A stretch of 64,000 nucleotides of DNA, from contig CAVZEV010000005.1 in assembly GCA_963774405.1 (NCBI GenBank), positions 930,001 through 994,000 on the forward strand. Direction: 5' to 3'. The notes beneath the pieces are model-generated. The model searched no databases. It was not told the DNA's origin and saw only the letters and a list, made by a program, of their open reading frames with translations. The translations under genes were made by a program, and so were the position numbers. Below, piece by piece: positions 10,205-17,802 of this stretch. Position 1 is the stretch's first letter. Each line of letters opens with the position of its first letter. The stretch comes from VRUE01 sp963774405 (GTDB taxonomy: Bacteria > Actinomycetota > Thermoleophilia > Solirubrobacterales > 70-9).

Positions 10205-10883
10205 GTGCCCGACTCCTTGGCGGCAATCGTCGCCGCCCACAACGAGGCCGACCGGATCGGCGAGACGGTCAAGGCCGTGCGCGAGGCGCTGCCCGGCGCG
10301 GTCGTCTGGGTGGCCGACGACGCCTCCAGCGACGGCACGGCCGAGCTGGCGATGAGCGCGGGCGCCCGCGTCGTCAGCCGCGGCCGCTCCCACGGCAAGG
10401 GCGGCAACGTCGGCGCCGCGGCCGAGGCGGTGCTGAGCGAGGGCGAACCCCCGGCCCTGGTCCTGTTCTGCGACGGCGACCTCGGCGGCTCGGCGGCGCA
10501 GCTCGTGGCGCTGGTCGAGGCGGTGGAGAGGGGCGACTGCGATCTAGCGGTGGCCGCCTTCGCCAACCGGGTCGGCGGCGGCTTCGGCCTGGCCCTCGGC
10601 TTCGCCCACTGGGCGATCCGCCGCCGCTGCGGCTTCGACGCGACCGCCCCGATCTCCGGCCAACGAGCGATGCGCACCGAGGTGCCTGCGAGCCGTGCTG
10701 CCCTTCGCCGGCGGTTATGGCATGGAGATCGGCATGACCGTCGACGCCGTCCGCGCCGGCTACCGAGTCGCCGAGTACGAGCTCGACCTCTCCCACCGCG
10801 CCACGGGCCGCAGCTTCCACGGCTTCCTCCACCGCGCCCACCAGCTCCTCGACTTCATCCGCGCCGACCGCGCCCGCTCCTAA
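10205..10883 (+). CDS. Family 2 glycosyltransferase, frameshifted
   Basis: A GT2 (GT-A fold) enzyme of about 225 residues. The nucleotide-binding strand is AAIVAAHNEADRIGETV, followed by VWVADDASSDGTAELA, a DxD-like CDGDLGG and a GQRAM segment. After AMRTEV (10683) the frame is lost; the next frame continues LRAVLPFAGGYGMEIGMTVDAVRAGYRVAEYELDLSHR and ends at 10883. The sequence GTGCCTGCG with one C removed restores the frame, and the span is 1 mod 3. It resembles glucosyl-3-phosphoglycerate synthase and dolichol-phosphate mannosyltransferase types. The acceptor is not known. Confidence 0.78.
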
Positions 10884-10886
10884 CGC

Positions 10887-10933
10887 TTCCGGTGCGCTTT
10901 ATCCCCCTATATCGGGGGAAAGGCGCACCGGAA
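10887..10933. repeat. REP-like palindrome, copy 1
   Basis: A 47-bp near-perfect palindrome four bases after the glycosyltransferase stop. The arms begin TTCCGGTGCGC and end GCGCACCGGAA, the inner stem is C-rich/G-rich, and the centre is TATAT. A second copy, in inverted orientation and about 88 percent identical over 49 positions by hand alignment, lies at 31714-31762. The pairing could serve as a terminator here, but recurrence at an unrelated locus suggests a dispersed palindromic repeat. Confidence 0.7.
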
Positions 10934-10939
10934 CGAGTT

Positions 10940-11008
10940 GGAGCGTCGGGGGTGGGTCTCCGGGAACTCCCGGCCGAAGGCCGGCCCGGAGACCACCCCC
11001 GACGCTCC
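10940..11008. repeat. Long inverted repeat between convergent genes
   Basis: Arms at 10940-10964 and 10985-11008 are complementary over 24 bases with a single extra G in the left arm; they begin GGAGCGTCGGGGGTGG. The 20-base loop contains a smaller GGCC-based stem. It follows directly on the REP-like palindrome, and together they fill the gap between the glycosyltransferase and the convergent amidase. It could be a bidirectional terminator or a second palindromic repeat family. Confidence 0.6.
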
Positions 11009-11034
11009 CTCCGCATCGGTGCCGCGGGCGACCC

Positions 11035-12438
11035 TCAGGAGGGTGTCGGCCAACCGCCTTCGGCTCGCTCAACCTGCGCCGCAAGCGAGAGCAGCGTCGC
11101 CTCGTCGTTTTCGCGGCCGAGCAGCTGGGCGCCGATCGGCAGGCCCTTGGATGTGAGGCCGGCGGGGACGCTTATCCCGGGCCAGCCGACGACGTTCCAG
11201 GCGAAGGCGAATGGGCAGGTGGCGCTGGCGGTGTTGCCGGTCTTCCAGTAGCCGTCGCCGTCGAGGGCGCCGACGCGGGGCGGTGGCTTCGCAGTGGTCG
11301 GGGTGAGGACGACGTCGCAGCGCTCGAAGACGCGGCCGACCCGGCGTCGCAGGCTGGGCTCGGCGGCGCGGGCGAGGCGCAGCGGTAGTCCCTGCAGGGC
11401 GCGGCCGATGGCGGCGGCGGCGCGGGTGCGCGGCTCGAGGTTGGAGCGGTCTTCGCCGTGGGCGGTGAGCCACTGCTCGACGCCTGCCTCGCCACGGGCG
11501 ACGATCATCGGGCCGGTCAGGCCGTAGTTGGGGTCGACGCGGACGATCTCGTGGCCGAGCTCCCGGAGCCGCCCGGCGAAGCCCTCGACCGCGGCCCGCT
11601 GCTCGTCGTGGACCCTGCTCGAGACGCCGAACGGGGTGGCGAAGGAGACGGCGATGCGCAGGCGCCCGGGCTCGCGCTCGACCGCCGCGGAAAATGTCTC
11701 GGTCGGCGGCGCGGGCTTGTGCAGATCGGCGGGGACGTTGCCGTGGACGGCGTCGAGCAGCAGCGCCGCGTCGGCCGTGGTGCGGGTGAGGGGCCCGAAG
11801 CAGCTGAGGCCGTTGAAGGACTCGGCGTCGGGCCAGGTCGAGATGCGGCCGCGCTGTGGCTTCAGCCCGACCAGGCCGGTCCAGGCGGCGGGGATGCGGA
11901 TCGAGCCGGCGCCGTCGGAGCCGATCGCGGCGGGCACCACGCCCGCGGCGACCGAGGCCGCGGCGCCGCCGCTTGAGCCGCCGGGGGTGTGGTCGGTGTT
12001 CCAGGGATTGCGGGTGGCGCCGTGCAGGGGCGTCTCGGTGAAGTGCCAGAGGCCGACCTCGGGCGCGTGGGTCTTGCCGATCACGATCGCGCCCGCTTCG
12101 CGCAGCCGGCGCACCGCCTCGGCGTCGCGCACCGCCGGGCTGCCGCCGCCGCAGCCGAAGGGGGTGGTGTGGCCGCCGAGGTCGACATCGTCCTTGATCG
12201 CCACGGGCACGCCGAGCAGCGGCGCACTCTCGCCGGCGCCAATGCGGCGGTCTGCCTCCTCGGCGGCAGCCAGCGCTTCCTCGGCGCAGATCACGCGGAA
12301 GGCGTTAAGGGTTTGCTGGCTCGCCTCGGCCCGTTCGACCGCCTCCTCGACGAGCTCGCGGGAGGTTGCGTCCCCGTCCCTCAACAGCTGTACCTGCTCA
12401 CACAGACCCGGGGTCTCGGTCGCTGTCCTCGTCGCCAT
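11035..12438 (-). CDS. Amidase signature family protein
   Basis: A 467-residue serine amidase. The catalytic lysine is in VPVAIKDDVDLGG (about residue 85), the signature is TPGGSSGGAAASVAAG, and GSDGAGSIRIPAA holds the Ser-cisSer pair. It hydrolyses an amide or aryl-amide; the substrate is unknown. The ATG at 12438 has a Shine-Dalgarno-like AAGGAG about eight bases upstream. It is divergent from a TetR regulator across a 76-base gap containing a 16-bp palindrome, so repression by that TetR is likely. Confidence 0.88.
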   Translation of the reverse strand: MATRTATETPGLCEQVQLLRDGDATSRELVEEAVERAEASQQTLNAFRVICAEEALAAAEEADRRIGAGESAPLLGVPVAIKDDVDLGGHTTPFGCGGGSPAVRDAEAVRRLREAGAIVIGKTHAPEVGLWHFTETPLHGATRNPWNTDHTPGGSSGGAAASVAAGVVPAAIGSDGAGSIRIPAAWTGLVGLKPQRGRISTWPDAESFNGLSCFGPLTRTTADAALLLDAVHGNVPADLHKPAPPTETFSAAVEREPGRLRIAVSFATPFGVSSRVHDEQRAAVEGFAGRLRELGHEIVRVDPNYGLTGPMIVARGEAGVEQWLTAHGEDRSNLEPRTRAAAAIGRALQGLPLRLARAAEPSLRRRVGRVFERCDVVLTPTTAKPPPRVGALDGDGYWKTGNTASATCPFAFAWNVVGWPGISVPAGLTSKGLPIGAQLLGRENDEATLLSLAAQVERAEGGWPTPS

Positions 12439-12471
12439 CGGTCGTCTCCTTCGCCTCGCCGGGCATCTCGT

Positions 12472-12487
12472 TCGTTCGGACGAACGA
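12472..12487. promoter_or_regulatory. Predicted TetR operator between amidase and tetR
   Basis: TCGTTCGGACGAACGA: seven-base arms around a two-base GA centre, with a further TCGT half-repeat just left of it. It lies between the divergent amidase and TetR starts, and the TetR -10-like TAGGCT is at 12501-12506. Bound TetR would cover the region upstream of both promoters. Confidence 0.6.
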
Positions 12488-12514
12488 TAAGGGCAAGGGG
12501 TAGGCTGACGCTTC

Positions 12515-13084
12515 GTGGCCACCGTCGCCCCCTCCGATACGCGCGAGCGGATCCTCCGCGCCACGGTCGAGCTGATCGGCGAAGAGGGGGTGCCGGCGGT
12601 GACCAACCGGCGCGTCGCCGCGGCGGCCGAAGTGGCGCTGGGATCGCTCACCTATCACTTCCCCAGCCAGGTGGATCTGCTGCGAGAGAGCTTCCTGCTC
12701 TTCATCGGCGAGGAGGTGGCCCGCCAGGAGGAGATCGCCGCTGACCTGCGTCGCCGCGAACCGAGTGTCGAGCAGGTGGCGGTGGAAGTCGAGCGCGTCG
12801 TCGGCGAGTCGACCAACCGGGTCCAGCAGCTGGCCGAGGTTGAGCTGCACCTGCAGGCGGCTCGGGACCCGGCCCTGCGCGAGGCCTCGCTGCGCTGCTT
12901 TCAAGCCTACGAAGGGGTTGCCGCCACGGCGCTGGAGATGCTCGAGGTGCCGGAGCCGCAGCGCCACGCCCGCACGATCGTGGCGCTGATGTACGGGATG
13001 GGCCTGCGCCGGTTGGCGACGGGAGAGGATGCCTCCGGCGTCGCCGCGGGTCTGCTCACGATCTTCCGCGGAGTCGCCCCCTGA
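12515..13084 (+). CDS. TetR-family transcriptional regulator
   Basis: A 189-residue repressor. The N-terminal HTH is RILRATVELIGEEGVPAVTNRRVAAAAEVALGSLTYHFPSQVDLL (residues about 10-55), with a helical ligand domain after it. The GTG start lies eight bases after TAGGCT, and no Shine-Dalgarno is present, so the mRNA is probably leaderless. It is divergent from the amidase and overlaps the glycerol kinase start, so it probably controls both sides through the palindrome at 12472-12487. Confidence 0.9.
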   Translation: MATVAPSDTRERILRATVELIGEEGVPAVTNRRVAAAAEVALGSLTYHFPSQVDLLRESFLLFIGEEVARQEEIAADLRRREPSVEQVAVEVERVVGESTNRVQQLAEVELHLQAARDPALREASLRCFQAYEGVAATALEMLEVPEPQRHARTIVALMYGMGLRRLATGEDASGVAAGLLTIFRGVAP

Positions 13085-14553
13085 TCCTGGCGATCGACCA
13101 GGGGACGACGGGGACGACCTGCCTCGTCTTCGACGAGGAGGGGCAGATCGCCGGCCGCGCCTACTCGGAGTTCGAGCAGCACTTCCCGCGGCCGGGATGG
13201 GTCGAGCACGACGCTGCCGAGATTTGGCAGGTGAGCCGCCGGGTCGCGGTCGAGGCGATCGTCGACGCCGGCATCCAGGGCGCCGAGCTCGACGCGATCG
13301 GGATCACCAACCAGCGCGAGACCGTGGTCGCCTGGAACCCGGCGAGCGGCGAGCCGATCCACCGAGCGCTGGTCTGGCAGGACCGCCGCACCGCCGAGCG
13401 CTGCGCCGAGCTGCGCGCCGCCGGCCACGAGCAGCTGGTGCGCGAGCGCACCGGCCTGGTCATCGACCCCTACTTCTCGGCGACCAAGATCGAGTGGCTG
13501 CTGCGCAACATCGAGGGGGCCGAGCGGGCGGTCTTCGGCACGATCGACTCCTGGCTGCTGTTCAAGCTGACCGGGCGGCACGCGACCGACCAGACAAACG
13601 CCTCGCGCACGATGCTCTTCGACATCGGCCGCCGCGCCTGGGACGAGGAGCTCTGCGACCTCTTCGGAGTCGACCCGGCGAGCCTGCCCGAGGCGCTGCC
13701 CTCGGCCCACGTCTACGGCACCACCGGCGAGTTCGGTGGCGAGGTTCCGGTGGCGGGGATCGGCGGCGACCAGCAGGCCGCCCTCTTCGGCCAGGCCTGC
13801 CACCGCCCCGGCGACGCCAAGAACACCTACGGGACCGGCAGCTTCGTCCTGCTCAACACGGGGCCCGAGGCGCCCGAGCCGGTCGAGGGGCTGCTGGCGA
13901 CCGTCGCCTGCGGCACCGATGAGAGCCCGGCCTACGCGCTCGAGGCCTCGATCTTCGTCACCGGCGCCGCCGTGCAGTGGCTGCGCGACGGCCTTGGGGT
14001 GATCGAGCGGGCCGACGAAAGCGAGGCGCTTGCGGCCTCGCTCGAGAGCAACGACGGCGTTTACTTCGTGCCGGCGCTGACCGGGCTCGGCTCGCCGCAC
14101 TGGGATCCCTACGCGCGCGGCACGATCGTCGGCCTCACCCGCGGCAGCGGCCGCGCCCACCTCGCCCGCGCCGCGCTCGAGGCGATCGCCTTCCAGACCG
14201 TCGACGCGGTGCGGGCCCAGGAGGCCGCGGCCGGCGAGCGCTTGCCGGCGCTCAAGGCCGACGGCGGCGCGGTCGCCAATCGCTGGCTGATGCAGTTCCA
14301 GGCCGACCTGCTCGGCTGCCCGGTGGTCGTCCCCGAGATCGCCGAGACGACGGCGCTCGGCGCCGCCTACCTGGCTGGGATCGCGACCGGTCGCTGGAGC
14401 CTCGAGCGGGTCGGCGAGATGTGGCGCGAGGCGGCTCGCTACGAGCCGGCGATGAGCGAGGACGAGCGCGAGACGCTGCTGGCCGAGTGGCACCGCGCGC
14501 TCGACCGGGCCAGGGGCTGGGCGGCGCCGGGACCCGGCAAAGAGGGGCCGTAA
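13081..14553 (+). CDS. glpK: Glycerol kinase with probable CTG start
   Basis: Phosphorylates glycerol to sn-glycerol-3-phosphate with ATP. The family starts with (M)ILAIDQGTT, and the reading frame ILAIDQGTTGTTCLVFDEEG begins at 13084. The only plausible initiator in frame is CTG at 13081-13083, overlapping the TetR TGA (CTGA); there is no ATG, GTG or TTG in frame for over 100 bases upstream. Supporting motifs are PGWVEHD, GITNQRET, VWQDRRT, DQTNASRT, GIGGDQQAALFGQ and GTGSFVLLNTG, giving about 490 residues, full length for GlpK. If the next in-frame GTG at 13231 were used, the nucleotide-binding loop would be lost. The next gene, PlsC, uses glycerol-3-phosphate-derived lipids. Confidence 0.9.
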   Translation: MILAIDQGTTGTTCLVFDEEGQIAGRAYSEFEQHFPRPGWVEHDAAEIWQVSRRVAVEAIVDAGIQGAELDAIGITNQRETVVAWNPASGEPIHRALVWQDRRTAERCAELRAAGHEQLVRERTGLVIDPYFSATKIEWLLRNIEGAERAVFGTIDSWLLFKLTGRHATDQTNASRTMLFDIGRRAWDEELCDLFGVDPASLPEALPSAHVYGTTGEFGGEVPVAGIGGDQQAALFGQACHRPGDAKNTYGTGSFVLLNTGPEAPEPVEGLLATVACGTDESPAYALEASIFVTGAAVQWLRDGLGVIERADESEALAASLESNDGVYFVPALTGLGSPHWDPYARGTIVGLTRGSGRAHLARAALEAIAFQTVDAVRAQEAAAGERLPALKADGGAVANRWLMQFQADLLGCPVVVPEIAETTALGAAYLAGIATGRWSLERVGEMWREAARYEPAMSEDERETLLAEWHRALDRARGWAAPGPGKEGP

Positions 14554-14606
14554 CCCTCGCCGCCGGCGGGGGTACCGCGTAGCGACGGCCGCAGGCCGTC
14601 GTCGCC

Positions 14607-15320
14607 ATGGCAGACATGAAGCCACAGAACTACAGGGACGAACGTCCGGCGGAGTACTTCGACCAGTTCCACGCCTCGGCGCGCAGGGGGGTCGGCTGGA
14701 CCTACACCTTCGTCCGCGCCTTGGTCTCGCTGCCGACGCTGCTGATCTACCGGGTGCGGGCGATCGGCCGGGAGAACGTGCCCAAGTCGGGCCCACTGGT
14801 GCTGGCGCCGAACCACCTGAGCCAGATGGACCACTTCTTCTGTGGCCTCTACCTGCGGCGGAAGATCCGCTTCATGGGCAAGTCCCAGCTCTTCGGCCCG
14901 CCCGTCCTCACCTACATCTTCAAGCACGGCGGCGTCTTCCCGATCCGCCGCGGCAACCACGACGAGGAGGCGTTCAAGACCGCCTACACGATCCTCGACC
15001 AGGGCGGCATGCTGCTCGTCTACGCCGAGGGCGGGCGCCAGCGCAGCGGCGAGCTCGGCGTCGCGCGCCCTGGAATCGGCCGCATCGCCCTCGAGTCGGG
15101 GGCGCCGATCGTGCCGGTCGCGATCCACGGCTCGGCCAAGGTGCGACGCTGGAAGCGGCTCAACTTTCCCCGGGTCACGGTCCAGTACGGCGAGCCGCTG
15201 AGCTTTGAGCGCGAGGACTCGCCCAGTCGCGAGCGCCAGCTCGAGGTCGCCGAAGAGGTCTTCGCGCAGGTGCGCGAGATGTATGAGGGGATCGACGCGG
15301 CTACTCGTAGCGGGCGTTGA
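14607..15320 (+). CDS. 1-acylglycerol-3-phosphate acyltransferase (PlsC family)
   Basis: A 237-residue acyltransferase that would add an acyl chain to lysophosphatidate on the cytoplasmic membrane face. The HX4D motif is NHLSQMD (about residues 71-77). The second block is GGVFPIRRGNHD and the third YAEGGRQRSGELG, with IVPVAIHG after. There is one hydrophobic segment near residues 38-52. It follows glpK by 53 bases; an 8-bp hairpin (14583-14601, CGACGGCC stem) sits just before the ATG. Its last 20 bases overlap the convergent lactonase gene. Confidence 0.88.
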   Translation: MADMKPQNYRDERPAEYFDQFHASARRGVGWTYTFVRALVSLPTLLIYRVRAIGRENVPKSGPLVLAPNHLSQMDHFFCGLYLRRKIRFMGKSQLFGPPVLTYIFKHGGVFPIRRGNHDEEAFKTAYTILDQGGMLLVYAEGGRQRSGELGVARPGIGRIALESGAPIVPVAIHGSAKVRRWKRLNFPRVTVQYGEPLSFEREDSPSRERQLEVAEEVFAQVREMYEGIDAATRSGR

Positions 15321-16212
15321 GGCCGGCGTAGAACTCCGGGTCGTGGCCCGGGGTGACGATCGCGTCGGGGTACTCGCGCCTGAACAGCTTCAGCTCCTGC
15401 AGCGAGCGGCGGTAGTTGTGCTCGTCGAAGGGGCGCGGCGCCAGCGGCGCGTCGCCCTCGAGCTGGGCCTGCGTGTAGGTGGCGTCGCCGCCGATCACGA
15501 AGTCCCGCTCGGCGAGGTGCGCGATCACCGAGATGTGGCCGGCGCTGTGGCCCGGTGTGTAGGCGAGCCGCAGCGAGCCGTCGCCAAAGAGGTCGAAGCA
15601 GCGCCCGAAGGAAGCGTAGGAGTCGATGCCGGCGCGGTTGAAGTCGACCGTGCGGTAGTCGAAGGCGTAGTCGTAGTGGGTGTGGCGGTAGCCGTTGAGC
15701 AACGGCCGCGGGCCCGTCGCCGCTGCGTGCCACTCGACCTCGCTGAGGACGAAGGTCGAGTTGGGGAACTCCGAGATCGCCGAGGTGTGGTCGAGGTGCA
15801 TGTGAGTCATCACCACGATCGGGATCTCGCCGGGGTCGAGGCCGAGCTTGCGCAGCTGGGCCGGGACGTCTTCGCCGGGCTCGAGCGAGGGCTTGCCGAA
15901 GCGGTTGCCGAGGCTGCCGAAGTTCTCCCGGCCGTCGCTGGCAACCGAGGGATGCAGGCCAGTGTCGACCAGGATCGCACCGGCGCTTGGGTGGCGGATC
16001 AGGAAGGCGGGGCAGGGGACGGTCGCGGCCGGGTTGCCGCTGAGCAGGGCGCGCAGCAGCTTCAGTGTCTCCAGGCGCCCGCCCGGCCGTTCCATCATCG
16101 TCCGCGGCCAGGTGACGTGGCCGGCGACCAGCGGCTCGACCGTCACGGTCGCGCCGGGGGTGCCCCCGGCCAGCGGCTCGTGCAGCGGTTTCGGCTCTAC
16201 GCTGACCTTCAT
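15301..16212 (-). CDS. Metallo-beta-lactamase fold hydrolase, N-acyl homoserine lactonase-like
   Basis: A 303-residue protein with the dinuclear zinc motif THMHLDHTSAI (HxHxDH near residues 136-141), and later YTPGHSAGHISVI, GGDATYT and TPGHDPEF supplying the other ligands. The arrangement FLIRHPSAGAILVDTGLHP is typical of the AiiA/AttM group, so quorum quenching or another lactone hydrolysis is plausible but unproven. The start at 16212 has TAACCT eight bases upstream. It is divergent from the SDR at 16259. Confidence 0.8.
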   Translation of the reverse strand: MKVSVEPKPLHEPLAGGTPGATVTVEPLVAGHVTWPRTMMERPGGRLETLKLLRALLSGNPAATVPCPAFLIRHPSAGAILVDTGLHPSVASDGRENFGSLGNRFGKPSLEPGEDVPAQLRKLGLDPGEIPIVVMTHMHLDHTSAISEFPNSTFVLSEVEWHAAATGPRPLLNGYRHTHYDYAFDYRTVDFNRAGIDSYASFGRCFDLFGDGSLRLAYTPGHSAGHISVIAHLAERDFVIGGDATYTQAQLEGDAPLAPRPFDEHNYRRSLQELKLFRREYPDAIVTPGHDPEFYAGLNARYE

Positions 16213-16258
16213 CGCTGCTGAGGTTACGGTGAGCGGCCGCCTATAGGCTTGCGCGCCG

Positions 16259-17113
16259 ATGAGTGAAAGCCCGCATTCGCGCATCTTCAGGGAGGGTCTG
16301 CTCGAGGGAGAGGTCTGCGTGGTCTCCGGCGCCGGCAGCGGCCTGGGGCGCGAGACCGCGCTCGAGCTCGCCCGCCTCGGCGCGGTCGTGGTCGGCTGCG
16401 GGCGTCGCGAGGAGCCGCTGGCGGAGACCGCCGAGCTGGCCGCCGGCCTGGCCGGGTCGTTCACCCACGCGGCGATCGACATCCGCGACGAGCAGGCGGT
16501 CGACGGCTTCTTCGACCAGGTGCTGGCCGATCACGGGCGGCTCGACGTGCTCGTCAACAACGCCGGCGGCCAGTTCCTCGCCCCGGCCGAGTCGATCACG
16601 CCGAAAGGCTTCCGCACCGTGATCGAGCTCAACGTCGAGGGCACCTGGCTGATGACCCACGCCGCCGCGACCAAGGCCTTCATCCCGCAGGGCGGTGGCA
16701 AGGTGCTCAGCGTCACCCTCTCGCCCCACAACGGCATGCCGGGGATGGTGCACTCGGGCGCGGCGCGAGCCGCGGTCGAGAACATGATGCGGACGCTGGC
16801 GGTCGAGTGGGCCCGCTTCGGGATCAGGACCTGCGCCCTCGCCGCCGGCCAGTTCGCCACCGAGACCCTGCTGACCAAGTATCCGCAGGTCGTCGTCGAC
16901 AACCTCGAGCGCTCGATCCCGATCGGCCGCGCCGGCCGGGCCGAGGAGATGGCCTGGCTGGTCGCCTACCTGGCCTCGCCCGCCGGCGACTTCGTCTCCG
17001 GCACAACCATCACGATCGACGGTGCCCGTGACAACTGGGCGGGGCCTTGGCCTCCTGACGCAATCGCAACTAGGTCGGGCGACCCTGTCGCCGAGGAGCG
17101 GCGTCCGAAATAG
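16259..17113 (+). CDS. SDR oxidoreductase, 2,4-dienoyl-CoA reductase-like, lacking the Tyr/Lys pair
   Basis: A 284-residue Rossmann protein. The cofactor motif is SGAGSGLGRE (TGxxxGxG form), with NNAGG and a C-terminal DFVSGTTITIDGA. Where classical SDRs have YxxxK, this one has SGAAR (within MVHSGAARAAVENMM), so both catalytic Tyr and Lys are missing. Dienoyl-CoA reductases of the DECR type also lack the Tyr, but they keep the Lys. The enzyme may reduce dienoyl-CoA or be altered in activity. TAGGCT lies at 16244-16249, nine bases before the ATG, supporting a leaderless start. Confidence 0.82.
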   Translation: MSESPHSRIFREGLLEGEVCVVSGAGSGLGRETALELARLGAVVVGCGRREEPLAETAELAAGLAGSFTHAAIDIRDEQAVDGFFDQVLADHGRLDVLVNNAGGQFLAPAESITPKGFRTVIELNVEGTWLMTHAAATKAFIPQGGGKVLSVTLSPHNGMPGMVHSGAARAAVENMMRTLAVEWARFGIRTCALAAGQFATETLLTKYPQVVVDNLERSIPIGRAGRAEEMAWLVAYLASPAGDFVSGTTITIDGARDNWAGPWPPDAIATRSGDPVAEERRPK

Positions 17114-17211
17114 GGGTACCGCGCCCCTCTCCCAGAGGCTCAGGGACCACGCCTGAACCCAAACGGGCGATCTGCTGCGCAACGGTCTCTGGGAGAGGGG
17201 CGCGGTACCCC
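17113..17211. repeat. Element with perfect 25-bp terminal inverted repeats
   Basis: Arms at 17113-17137 and 17187-17211 are exact reverse complements; they begin GGGGTACCGCG and end CGCGGTACCCC. The 49-base interior is not palindromic overall but holds a small TCAGG/CCTGA stem. It fills the gap between two convergent genes. It is much longer than a normal terminator and could be a MITE-like or REP-like element, or a very strong bidirectional terminator. The same GGGGTACCGCG string also occurs at 14569-14579. Confidence 0.65.
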
Positions 17212-17216
17212 CTACG

Positions 17217-17675
17217 TCAGCGTGGCTCGAGAACGACCACCGGGATCGTCCGACCCTTACTGCGGGCTGCGTAGCTTTCGTAGTCGCGGTAGACCTTGAC
17301 CGCTTTTGCCCAGATGCGCTCTCGCTCCTCAGGTTCGGCGACGCGGGCGTGGACGGGGCGATGTTCGCCGCCGATTTGCACGGTGGTGTCGGGGTTGGCC
17401 TTGAGGTTGTAGAACCAGGCCGGGTTCTTGGGGTAGCCGCCCTTGGAGGCGATGATCGCGAGGTTGTCGCCGTCTTTGACGTAGAGCAGGGGGGCGGTGC
17501 GTTTGGTGCCGCTCTTGGCGCCGACGTGGTCGAGCAGCAGGATGCGGATGCCGGTGCCCGGCACGGCGCCGCCGAGGCGGCCGCCGCTGGCGCGGTAGAG
17601 GGCCGTGTGCAGGCCCATGAAGCGGGTGAGGGCAGGCCAGATCCGATCGGCTATATCGAGGTAGTTCATCGGCAT
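17217..17675 (-). CDS. Deazaflavin (F420)-dependent nitroreductase family protein
   Basis: A 152-residue protein of the DDN split beta-barrel family. The blocks LLLDHVGAKSGTKRTAPLLYVKDGDNLAIIASKGG and NPAWFYNLKANPDTTVQIGG are its hallmark. Members reduce quinones or nitro compounds with F420H2. The start chosen is the ATG at 17675 (MPMNYLDIADRIW); a longer frame to 17735 lacks support. F420 use is inferred from family. Confidence 0.85.
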   Translation of the reverse strand: MPMNYLDIADRIWPALTRFMGLHTALYRASGGRLGGAVPGTGIRILLLDHVGAKSGTKRTAPLLYVKDGDNLAIIASKGGYPKNPAWFYNLKANPDTTVQIGGEHRPVHARVAEPEERERIWAKAVKVYRDYESYAARSKGRTIPVVVLEPR

Positions 17676-17802
17676 TGAGGGCGCGAAAACCAAGCAGGTC
17701 GGGGGATGCAGGGAAGGCTGGCGCGGGGAGCGCACTTTTGGTGCGTGACCCGCGCCGGCCGACCGAAGACCCCGAGATGCGCCGGTTTGCAGCGCTCTCG
17801 GC

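Noticed and set aside
17740..17770. Hairpin GCGCAC-TTTTG-GTGCGT between two minus-strand genes
   Set aside because: Only 5-6 bp and no T-run; too weak to call a terminator, and not related to the REP palindromes.
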